From NCBI GenBank assembly GCA_963734685.1, contig CAVTIC010000002.1, forward strand, positions 259,944 to 323,943: a stretch of DNA of 64,000 nucleotides, read 5' to 3'. Both the position numbers and the translations under genes were made by a program. The notes below the pieces were generated by a model. That model searched no databases. It had not been told where the DNA came from and saw only the letters and a list, made by a program, of their open reading frames with translations. Numbering within the stretch: position 1 is the stretch's first letter; each line of letters opens with the position of its first letter. Shown in pieces: positions 57,063 through 64,000 of this stretch. The stretch comes from JAOUEA01 sp963734685. Lineage in GTDB: Bacteria; Actinomycetota; UBA4738; HRBIN12.

Positions 57063-57483
57063 CTAGGCCGTCGCCGGGACGGCGCCGACCTGCTGCATGA
57101 GGCCGAGCGCATTCCATTCCGTGCGGTCCTCGACAACCTTGCCGTCGACGATCCGCGCGATCGAGATCCCGGTCGTCTCCACGGACTTGCCCGACGGCGG
57201 AATGCCGAACAGCTCACCGTCATGCGTTCCGCGTGCAGTCCAGTGCGTGACGACGTATTCGCCTTCTGCAATCTGCTGGTCGACGGTGAGCTGGAGGTCC
57301 GAGAACGCCGCCCGGTAGCCCGCAGCCTGCTGCCTTCACTGCCTCGGGGCCTCGCATCGGCTCGGGCAGAGCCGGGTCGTGGCCGACGTAGTCGGGGCTC
57401 ATGACCTCGTCGAGGATGTCGTAGTTCCCGGTCGAGTAGACCTCGAAGCCACGCGCAGCGATCGCCTTGTTCTCCTCCGACAT
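57063..57483 (-). CDS. SnoaL-like ester cyclase / NTF2-fold protein, one frameshift
   Basis: About 140 residues. The start NKAIAARGFEVYSTGNYDILDEVMSPDYVGHDP is typical of SnoaL polyketide cyclases. After a break near 57,320 it continues with DLQLTVDQQIAEGEYVVTHWTARGTHDGELFGIPPSGKSV and a closing WNALGLMQQVG. Enzymatic role is unknown; many such genes are stand-alone. Confidence 0.8.
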
Positions 57484-57516
57484 GCTCTCCTCCTTGGATC
57501 GGTTGTCGGCGCGAGT

Positions 57517-58269
57517 CTAAGGCACCTTCGCTACGAGAACGAGCCGCGTCTCCCGCGGAGAGCTCGCTCGCGGTCCCAGCCGCCGAAGCACTCGACCCGG
57601 TCGAAGCCGGCCTCCTCGACGAGGCGCACGAGCTCGGTCGCCGTGTAGACGCGAAAGCGGTACGTGATGCGACTCGCGGCTGCCGCCGGCCTCCACGAGC
57701 GAGTGCATCGTCTCGATCTCACCCGCGAGCGTAGTCGAACGTGCGCTCCTCCAGCAGCAGGTCGCCGTCGGGAAGCGGAGTCCCAGCCGCGCTGCTGGAA
57801 GATGTGCATCAGCGCGGTCGCGGTGCATCGTCTCCACGACGAGCGCGCCACCCGGCCGCAGCACGCGCCGGAGCTCCGCCGAGCGTCCGGCGGTCACCCT
57901 CCTCGCCGCGGTAGCCGAGCAGCCGAGAAGAGGTTGAGCGCGGCGTCGAAGCTCGCGTCGCTCGAACGGCAGCTCGCGGTGGTCGGCCTGCACCCACTGC
58001 GGCCACTCTCCCTCACCCGCGCGCCGCCGCGCCTCGTCGAGCAGGACCGGAGAGCGGTCGACGCCGACGACGCGGTAGCCGGCGCGGGCGAGGACGATCG
58101 AGTGGCGCCCGTAGCCGCACGGCGCGTCGAGCACGTCCGCGCCCGGCTCGACGCCGGCCAGCGCGACCGCGCCGAGCGCCTCCTCCTCGTCGTCGACGCC
58201 TCGGTCGAGCCGCGCGTACGTCCGCAGGTAGAGCTCGTCGAACAGCGTGTCCCAGTGATCGCGTTCCAC
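57517..58269 (-). CDS. Class I SAM-dependent methyltransferase, frameshifted
   Basis: About 245 residues. SAM-binding motif I VLDAPCGYGRHSIVLARAGYRVVGVD near residue 48, then motif II DHRELPFE. After breaks near 57,960 and 57,815 come motif fragments FDAALNLFSA and LLLEERTFDY. The end carries VYTATELVRLVEEAGFDRVECFGGWDRE and LVLVAKVP. The methyl acceptor is unknown. It is divergent from the VOC gene. Confidence 0.8.
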   Translation of the reverse strand: MERDHWDTLFDELYLRTYARLDRGVDDEEEALGAVALAGVEPGADVLDAPCGYGRHSIVLARAGYRVVGVDRSPVLLDEARRRAGEGEWPQWVQADHRELPFERRELRRRAQPLLGCSATAARRVTAGRSAELRRVLRPGGALVVETMHRDRADAHLPAARLGLRFPTATCCWRSARSTTLAGEIETMHSLVEAGGSRESHHVPLSRLHGDRARAPRRGGRLRPGRVLRRLGPRASSPRETRLVLVAKVP

Positions 58270-58352
58270 GGAGGGAGCTTAGGGTTGACCGATGAATTTC
58301 GGGGTAGGCACGAGTCGTACCGTGTGACGACCATCTCCCGAGGAGGACTCAG

Positions 58353-59117
58353 ATGCCCACACCAACGCTTGTCATCGGAGCACCCTGCTGGATCGACCTC
58401 TTCTCGTCGGACACCGAGAAGGCGAAAGAGTTCTACGGCGGGCTCTTCGGCTGGACGACCGAGACGCAGAGAGAGGAGTTCGGCGGCTACTTCACGTTTC
58501 TGAAGGACGGCAAGCACGTCGGCGGCTGCATGGCGAACGACGGCCAGCAGGGCATGCCGGACGCGTGGACCACGTACCTGACGACCGACGACGTCGAGCG
58601 AACCGCCGCCGACGCGAAGGCGAAGGGCGGCCAGGTGCACCTGGAGCCGATGCAGGTCGCGGAGAACGGCTCGTTCGCGATCATCGGCGACCCGGGCGGC
58701 GCCGGCATCGGCGCGTGGCAGCCGGACCAGGTCACGGGCTTCGAGATCTGGAACGAGCCCGGCGCGCCCAGGTGGTTCGAGCTGCACACGCAGAGCTACG
58801 ACGCCACCGTCGACTTCTACCGTGACGTGTTCGGCTGGAACACGAACACGTACAGCGACACGCCCGAGTTCCGCTACACGACGCTTCGCTCCGGCGCTGA
58901 CGACCTCGCCGGGATCATGGACGCGTCGCAGCTGTCTGAGGGCGCGGCACCCGGTTGGACGATCTACTTCGGCGTCGAGGACACGGACGCCGCCCTCGAG
59001 CGGGTCGTCGAGCTCGGCGGCAAGGTCACGCAGGAGGCCAAGGACACGCCCTGGGGTCGCCTGGCACAGGCTGCAGACCCGACCGGCACGGCGTTCAAGC
59101 TGATGGCGAGCGCCTAA
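58353..59117 (+). CDS. Two-domain VOC (glyoxalase/bleomycin resistance) protein
   Basis: 254 residues, intact. Two tandem VOC modules. The first begins PCWIDLFSSDTEKAKEFYGGLFGW and has a YLTTDDVERTAADAKAKGG helix. The second begins PRWFELHTQSYDATVDFYRDVFGW and ends with ADPTGTAFKLMA. It is close to the actinobacterial 27-kDa antigen Cfp30B-like family. The metal/substrate is unknown. ATG 58353 follows GAGGAGG. Confidence 0.9.
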   Translation: MPTPTLVIGAPCWIDLFSSDTEKAKEFYGGLFGWTTETQREEFGGYFTFLKDGKHVGGCMANDGQQGMPDAWTTYLTTDDVERTAADAKAKGGQVHLEPMQVAENGSFAIIGDPGGAGIGAWQPDQVTGFEIWNEPGAPRWFELHTQSYDATVDFYRDVFGWNTNTYSDTPEFRYTTLRSGADDLAGIMDASQLSEGAAPGWTIYFGVEDTDAALERVVELGGKVTQEAKDTPWGRLAQAADPTGTAFKLMASA

Positions 59118-59124
59118 CGAGCGA

Positions 59125-59502
59125 TCAGCCGAGGAGCGTGAGCGTGTAGTCGGCGCAGGCGTCGCCGTTGAAGCCGAAGAGCAGCACGCGCTGCCACTGG
59201 CCGAGGCACAGGCGGCTGTCGGCGAACGGGATCTGCTCGGTGCGCGAGCCGAGCAGCGCGACGATGAGGCGCTCACGCTCCGTCGTGTCCTGCGGGACGA
59301 GCCGCGAGAGCATCGCCTCGAAGTCGTGGAAGAACCCCGCCTCGCGCTCGGTGACGCGCACGACGGCGAGCGGCGAGCCGGCGGCGACGTAGGCCAGCCC
59401 CGACTCGTGCTCCGAGCTCTCGATGGAGCGCGAGACGTCGTTCGTGATGTCGAAGACGGACAGGGTCGGCAGCGCTGCCGCGACCGAGCTGGGGATCTCC
59501 AC
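59125..59502 (-). CDS. YjbQ/UPF0047 family protein (secondary thiamine-phosphate synthase-like)
   Basis: 125 residues from GTG 59502. Features: FDITNDVSRSIESSEHESGLAYVAAGSPLAVVRVTE, ADSRLCLGQWQRVLLFGFNG, as in the family C-terminus (GTWQ.I). The family has weak thiamine-phosphate synthase activity; its true role is unsettled. The usual His of TIN... is not clear here. It follows ispH on the same strand. Confidence 0.78.
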   Translation of the reverse strand: MEIPSSVAAALPTLSVFDITNDVSRSIESSEHESGLAYVAAGSPLAVVRVTEREAGFFHDFEAMLSRLVPQDTTERERLIVALLGSRTEQIPFADSRLCLGQWQRVLLFGFNGDACADYTLTLLG

Positions 59503-59509
59503 GCTGACG

Positions 59510-60438
59510 TCATCCGGCGACGACCTCCTTCGGCAGCCGGAAATGGACGTCCTCGCGGGCGACGGTGATGTCCTCGACGTCGTCATAGCCGCGGCGAGCG
59601 AGGTCGGCGAGCACGTTCTGCACGAGCTCCTCCGGCGTCGATGCGCCGGCGGTCAGGCCGACGATCGTGTGCCCCGCGAGCAGCTCGTCGTCGAGCACGC
59701 GTCTCGCCGTCGATCAGCTCGGCATCTGCGCCGGCTACCCGCGCGACCTCGACGAGCCGGTTGGCGTTCGAGCTCGTCGGCGAGCCGATGACGAGGATCA
59801 GCGTGCCACCGAGCCTCGCGATCTCCTTGACGGCGTCCTGCCGGTTCTGCGTCGCGTAACAGATGTCGTCCGCGCCTGGACGCTTCAGGTCGCCGAAGCG
59901 ATCCTCGAGCGCGGTGACGGTGGCAGCGACGTCGTCGAGGGACAGCGTCGTCTGGGAGATGACGGCCACGGGCTTGCCGTCGGTCGTCCAGCTCGGCGGC
60001 ATCCTCCGGCGACTCGACGACGACGATCTGGTCCGGTCGCTCGCCCTTCGTCCCGATCACCTCGACGTGGTCGGCATGGCCGATCAGCGCCACGAGATGG
60101 CCCGAGTCGGCGTACCTGCGCGCCTCGGCATGCACCTTGGAGACGAGGGGACAGACGGCGTCGACGACCCGCAGGCCGCGCGCCACGCAGTTCTCGAGCA
60201 CCGACGGCGCGACACCGTGCGCGGACAGCACGCAGATCTCGCCGGGCGGTATGTCGTCCTCCGAGTCGACGAAGACCGCGCCGAGTCCTTCGAGCCTGCG
60301 CACGACGTTGTCGTTGTGGACGATCTCGTGGCGGACGTAGACCGGCGCGCCGTGCGACTCCAGGAGCCGCTCCACGATCTCGATCGCGCGGTCGACGCCG
60401 GCACAGAACGACCGCGGCGCGGCGAGCAGCACCTTCAT
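59510..60438 (-). CDS. ispH: 4-hydroxy-3-methylbut-2-enyl diphosphate reductase (IspH/LytB), two frameshifts
   Basis: About 300 residues. Last step of the MEP pathway, giving IPP and DMAPP. The [4Fe-4S] cysteines are in APRSFCAGVDRA, VVDAVCPLVSKVH, and (in another frame) DICYATQNRQ. Also seen are HEIVHN, IGHADHVEVIGTKGE, and SSNANRLVEVA, with a closing TAGASTPEELVQNVL. Breaks near 59,995 and 59,698. ATG 60438. It overlaps hpnG by 4 bp. Confidence 0.93.
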
Positions 60439-61004
60439 GACGCCCACTTCGCCCCGGCGCGCGTGAGCGCATCCGAGCCGCGCTTGCCGTCGGCGCCCGC
60501 GCGGCTGAAGCCGATCGGCGAGCGCGCGAACGCCCTCACGAGACCACCCCACGCGTAGCGACCGTCCTCGTGAACGGCGTTGCAGATGCCATGCAGCGTC
60601 CGCTCCGGCGTGTCCGAGATCGCGCGCAGGCAGCCGGCGAGCTGTCCCGACGACGCCAGCACGCCCGACTCGAGGTCCACGGCGTCGGCACCTGTGCGCC
60701 GCTGTGCCTCTCGACGCTCGGCCGGATCGTCGATCACCCGGTCCGTTCCCAGCAAGGTGCCGGCGCGGGCGCCGGGCACTCCCAGCGGCTCACCCTCCCA
60801 GAGCACCTTCCCTTCCTCGTCGACCACGCGGGTGGCGTCGATCACGGTGCCCGACGGAAGGTCGCCCAGCCCGCCGGCGAGCCCGAACGAGACGACGCTG
60901 TCCCTCGGAATGCCGTTCTTCGCTGCCAGCCCGACCAGCTCGGCGCGCAACCCCGCGCGCCGCGCGGCTCGCAACTCCGCCGTCGTCGCGCAGGCCATGG
61001 TCAT
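60435..61004 (-). CDS. hpnG: Hopanoid-associated nucleoside phosphorylase HpnG
   Basis: 189 residues, intact. Phosphorylase-fold enzyme that removes adenine from adenosyl-hopane. VSFGLAGGLGDLPSGTVID carries the conserved Gly-rich loop. The nucleoside-binding AVDLESGVLA is the MTAP/PNP-type E-S-x-A region. ATG 61004 overlaps the hpnH stop (ATGA), and the context supports HpnG over a generic MTA/SAH nucleosidase. Confidence 0.83.
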   Translation of the reverse strand: MTMACATTAELRAARRAGLRAELVGLAAKNGIPRDSVVSFGLAGGLGDLPSGTVIDATRVVDEEGKVLWEGEPLGVPGARAGTLLGTDRVIDDPAERREAQRRTGADAVDLESGVLASSGQLAGCLRAISDTPERTLHGICNAVHEDGRYAWGGLVRAFARSPIGFSRAGADGKRGSDALTRAGAKWAS

Positions 61005-62008
61005 CCCGTCAGCGTCCACGCCATGCTCCGCACCGTCTCCTTGACGCTGCTCGTCGCCACGAACGCCGCCGAGGGCTCGAAACCGGAATGGATGCCGCAG
61101 TGCTCGCAGCGCGGGTCGTTGCCCGGCCCGTAGTGCTCCCACTCGATGCCTTCGAGCAGCGCCTCGTAGCTCGGGAAGATGCCGTCCGTCAGCAGGTAGC
61201 ACGGGCCCTTCCAGCCGTACGGATTACGGGTGATCGAGCCCCACGGCGCGCAGGGCAGCTCCCGCTGGCCCGTGAGGAAGTCCTGGTAGATGGGGCTTGC
61301 CAGCCAGCGGTAGCCGTGCTCCTTGACGGCCGCGCGCACGGCGCGGAACTTCTCCTCGTGCTCGGCGCGCGTCATCGTCAGCGCCGGGTCGATCTGCGAG
61401 TACTGGTAGCCCGGGGCGATCAGCATGCCGTCGATGCCGATGTCGTTCGTGAGGAACGCCATCATCTCGATGACGTCGTCCACCGACGTCTCCTTGAAGA
61501 TCGTCGTATTCGTCGTCACGCGGAACCCGGCCTCGCGGCCGCGCTTGATGGCGTCGACGGCGATGTCCCACAGGCCCGGGTAGTCGCAGATGTAGTCGTG
61601 GATCTCCTGCATGCCGTCGAGGTGGACGACGAACGTCAGGCGATGGTCCGGCTCGAAGACGTCGAGGAACTCCTCCATGCGCAGCGCGTTCGTGCAGAGG
61701 TCGATCGTCTTGCCGAGCTCGAGAAAGCCGGCGACGACATCCTCGATGCCCTTGAAGACGAGCGGCTCACCACCGCAGATGGAGACGACGGGCGCCGGGC
61801 ACTGGACGCCCGAGTCGATGCACTCGTCGACGGACAGCTTCGCCTTGTTCGACTCGTACTCGCGGATCTTCCCGCAGCCGATGCACGCGATGTTGCACGC
61901 AAGCGTCGGCTCGAGCATGAGCACGAGCGGGTACAGCTCGCCCTTGCGGCGCTGCTGCGCGACGTACTTGCCGATCTGGATCGTCGAGCGAAGCGGGAAC
62001 TTCGGCAT
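61001..62008 (-). CDS. hpnH: Adenosyl-hopene transferase HpnH (radical SAM)
   Basis: 335 residues, intact. Adds the 5'-deoxyadenosyl group to diploptene. The radical SAM CxxxCxxC is in LEPTLACNIACIGCGK near residue 40, followed by SICGGEPL and VVHLDGMQEIHD. The C-terminal region has CAPWGSITRNPYGWKGPCYL and the cysteines CEHCG. ATG 62008. Coupled to hpnG and just downstream of the cyclase gene. Confidence 0.94.
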   Translation of the reverse strand: MPKFPLRSTIQIGKYVAQQRRKGELYPLVLMLEPTLACNIACIGCGKIREYESNKAKLSVDECIDSGVQCPAPVVSICGGEPLVFKGIEDVVAGFLELGKTIDLCTNALRMEEFLDVFEPDHRLTFVVHLDGMQEIHDYICDYPGLWDIAVDAIKRGREAGFRVTTNTTIFKETSVDDVIEMMAFLTNDIGIDGMLIAPGYQYSQIDPALTMTRAEHEEKFRAVRAAVKEHGYRWLASPIYQDFLTGQRELPCAPWGSITRNPYGWKGPCYLLTDGIFPSYEALLEGIEWEHYGPGNDPRCEHCGIHSGFEPSAAFVATSSVKETVRSMAWTLTG

Positions 62009-62021
62009 CAGTGGCCTCCCA

Positions 62022-62835
62022 TCAGGAAACAGCCTGCCTGAACCGTCCGAGCGCCAGCAACGGGAAGTGGAGCCGGTACAGGTGGTAGCGGATCATGAAG
62101 TCGGTTGGAAACCCCGTCCCGGTGTAGTGCTGCTCTTCCCAGTCGCCGTTCGAGAGCTGCGTCGCGCAAAGATAGTCCGCCGCCCTCCTGGCGGGCGTCC
62201 CTGTCGCCTTGCCTGCGGCGACGTAGGCTACTAGCGCCCAGGCGGTTTGTGAAGCCGTCGGCACGCCGCGGCCCCGCCATGCGGGCTCGTGGTACGAGTG
62301 GATGTCCTCGCCGAAGCCGCCGTCGGGATGCTGCACCGAGTCGAGCCAGGCCGCGGAGCGCTCGAGGGCCGGATGGCCCGGGCCGATGCCGCATGCTTCC
62401 AGCGCCGGAGCCGCCGCAGCCGTTCCGTAGAGGTGATTGACGCCCCAGCGGCCCCACCAGGAGCCGTCGCGCTGCTGGCTGCCGAGCAGGTAGTGGAGGC
62501 CGCGCCGCACGACGTCTGCGTAGGCATCATCGTGGGCCAGCGCCTCCAGCGCGTGCGCGCTCACGTCCTCAGTCGGCGGGTCGATGACGGCCCCGAAGTC
62601 GCAGAACGGGAGCTTGTAGAGCCAGGTGCTCGTGTTGTCGGCGTCGAAGGCGCCCCAGCCGCCGTTCTCCGACTGCATGCCGGCCATCCAGGCGAGGCCG
62701 CGCTGGACGGCGTCCTCTCCCAGCTCCAGCTCCCGCAGCGCCAGGCAGACGACGGCGGCGTCGTCGACGTCGGGATAGAGGTCGTTCTCGAACTCGAACG
62801 CCCAGCCGCCGGGGGCGAGCAGCGCGCGTTGGACC
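62022..62835 (-). CDS. shc: Squalene-hopene cyclase, C-terminal part (5' end lost at junction)
   Basis: The last ~270 residues of a triterpene cyclase. Order: PGGWAFEFENDLYPDVDDAA, QSENGGWGAFDADNTSTW, GSQQRDGSWWGRWGVNHLYGTA, QHPDGGFGEDIHSY, TASQTAWALVAYVAAG, QLSNGDWEEQHYTGTGFPTDF. These are the terminal QW repeats. The catalytic DxDD domain would be further N-terminal and is missing beyond ~62,835. One break near 62,690. Confidence 0.9.
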
Positions 62836-62845
62836 CCTTCGTACG
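62815..62845. other. Probable chimeric junction between piece B and piece C
   Basis: On the minus strand the cyclase frame can be followed to QRALLAPGGW. On the plus strand a threonine-dehydratase-like frame begins at FVRRTPLLSD a few bases on. Each protein lacks the rest of its conserved sequence across this point. Confidence 0.75.
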
Positions 62846-63744
62846 GCGCACACCGCTCCTGAGCGATGAGACTCTGGATGCACAGTTCGGCGCGCGGCTG
62901 ATATTCAAGTGCGAGAACCTGCAGCGTGGCGGGGCCTTCAAGCTACGCGGGGCGTCCAACGCGGTGTTTTCGCTCCCGGAACCACTCGCCGCTCGTGGAG
63001 TTGCGACTCATTCCTCCGGCAACCATGGCGCAGCGCTGGCGCTGGCAGCAAAGCTGCGCCGCATTCCGGCCGTCGTGGTGATGCCTGAGAACTCATCGGC
63101 GGTGAAGATCGCCGCGGTCCGAAGCCACGGTGCCGAAGTCATCTTCTGCCGCCCGGGTCGAATTGCACGCGAAGCGACACTGGCTGAACTGCTTGCAAAG
63201 CGTGAGATGAACCTGGTGCACCCCTACGATGACTATCGGGTGATCGCCGGCCAGGGCACGGCGTGCTTTGAGCTCATCGAACAGCATGCACGCCTGGATG
63301 TCGTGCTCGCGCCCGTCGGGGGCGGCGGCCTGCTGTCGGGAACTGCAATCGCGGCGCGGGCGCTCCTGCCTGGCGCGCGTGTCATCGGCGTCGAACCAGA
63401 GAAGGCGGATGACGCCTGGCGTTCCTTTCCGCAGCGGTGAGCGAGTACTCCTCGATGCGCCGGATACTGTTGCTGACGGCTTGCGCTCTTCGCTTGGCGT
63501 GCGCAATTTCGCGCTCATCCGGCGCTGCGTCGACGACATTGTGCGCGTCTCCGAGGATGCGATTCTTCAGGGTGTGAGACTGGTGCTCGAGAGAATGAAA
63601 GTCCTGATAGAACCCTCTGCGGCTGTGGTGATCGGTGCCCTGATCGAGAGGCGACTCGATGTCGCGGGCCTTGATGTCGGGATCATTCTGTCCGGAGGCA
63701 ACGTGGATCTCGATGCTGCGCGTTGGTTGAGGACTCAGGCATGA
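62840..63744 (+). CDS. Threonine dehydratase / serine racemase-like PLP enzyme (5' cut, one frameshift)
   Basis: Fold-type II PLP protein. Starts within the family at RRTPLLSD, then the PLP-lysine CENLQRGGAFKLRGA, the phosphate-binding SSGNHGAALALAAK, the Gly-rich PVGGGGLLSG and, after the break, ILSGGNVDLD. About 15-25 N-terminal residues are absent at the junction. One inserted C near 63,425 shifts the frame before RSGERVLLDAPD. It deaminates threonine/serine or racemises serine. It overlaps the next gene by ATGA. Confidence 0.85.
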
Positions 63745-64000
63745 AACGCGCGGACTGGTACTTCGACTTCATCTCCCCTTACTCATATTTGCAATTCGCG
63801 GAATTACCCAGGCTGCGCGCGTCTTTCGAGATTCGCCTGCAGCCCATATTGCTCGCGGGCGTGCTTGCTCACTGGGGACAGCTCGGTCCGGCGGAAATTC
63901 CGCCCAAGCGCTCGTTCACCTATCGCCAGGTGCGCTGGCTGGCGCGCCGCCGCGGTCTGCCGCTCAGCTTGCCACAGGCGCATCCGTTCAATCCGCTGCC
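63741..64000 (+). CDS. 2-hydroxychromene-2-carboxylate isomerase-like DsbA-family protein (3' cut)
   Basis: First 86 codons: WYFDFISPYSYLQFAEL is the signature of the HCCA isomerase/GST-kappa branch of thioredoxin-fold proteins (the FDF.SPYSY motif). Then ILLAGVLAHWGQLGPAEIP and RWLARRRGLPLSLP. The window edge cuts it. It acts in aromatic (naphthalene-type) degradation or as a GST-kappa-like enzyme. ATG 63741 overlaps the upstream stop. Confidence 0.85.
   Translation, partial: MKRADWYFDFISPYSYLQFAELPRLRASFEIRLQPILLAGVLAHWGQLGPAEIPPKRSFTYRQVRWLARRRGLPLSLPQAHPFNPL

Noticed and set aside
35099..62835. Programmed frameshifting or recoding as an explanation of broken frames
   Set aside because: Breaks occur at unrelated sequences, in both directions, in most genes. 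Error is simpler.

Overview
The window is GC-rich throughout but reads as three unrelated pieces joined end to end. Piece A (1 to about 35,098) has nearly all reading frames intact and looks like a deep-branching actinomycete (Actinomycetota): GTG/ATG starts with 4-bp gene overlaps, a CIRCE-controlled groES-groEL pair whose GroEL has a His-rich tail, and LuxR-type response regulators. Piece B (about 35,099 to 62,835) is also high-GC and actinobacterial, most like Thermoleophilia by gene content (inference). Almost every longer gene in it is broken by one-base indels, which points to an unpolished sequence. Piece C (about 62,840 to the end) has different codon habits and looks proteobacterial. 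Each junction cuts through two genes, so they are best read as assembly or concatenation joins.

Piece A opens with the tRNA t6A genes tsaB (cut by the edge), rimI and tsaD, then a sugar-nucleotide epimerase, an ASCH protein and a GDP-mannose 3,5-epimerase-like gene. From 5.0 to 28.3 kb lies a surface-polysaccharide locus: a nucleotidyltransferase/P-loop fusion and a second P-loop protein; a Wzz-like co-polymerase, Wzy/ligase and flippase; a soluble GAF histidine kinase and two LuxR-type response regulators; a GT4 glycosyltransferase; a phosphoglycosyl transferase; a PAPS sulfotransferase; and three large secreted proteins that share adhesion-type domains. An FAD monooxygenase flanked by 23-bp inverted repeats sits inside it. 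After groES-groEL come a Leu/Glu-type dehydrogenase, a GNAT, a membrane protein, an alkaline-phosphatase-superfamily protein and APS kinase (cysC), which could feed the sulfotransferase.

The most notable signal is a palindrome, CGTAG-N5-CTACG, found at five places in the polysaccharide locus. In three of them its centre lies exactly 42 nt upstream of a TAnnnT -10 hexamer. One copy is in front of a response-regulator gene and two lie in the divergent promoter between a secreted phosphoesterase and the phosphoglycosyl transferase. This suggests a cluster-specific regulon run by the embedded two-component system.

Piece B carries a thermonuclease, two MFS transporters, an M23 peptidase, tandem RTX-like secreted proteins, an M24 peptidase, DUF4396, a sarcosine-oxidase-like enzyme, a CHASE2 cyclase, a kelch protein, M55 peptidase, GrpB, asparaginase, Fpg, an alpha/beta hydrolase, FolE2, ClpS, PlsY, superoxide dismutase, ThyX, an S9 peptidase, SnoaL, a methyltransferase and a VOC protein. 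It ends with a minus-strand hopanoid/isoprenoid run: squalene-hopene cyclase, hpnH, hpnG, ispH, yjbQ. Piece C holds a threonine-dehydratase-like gene and the start of a DsbA-fold isomerase.
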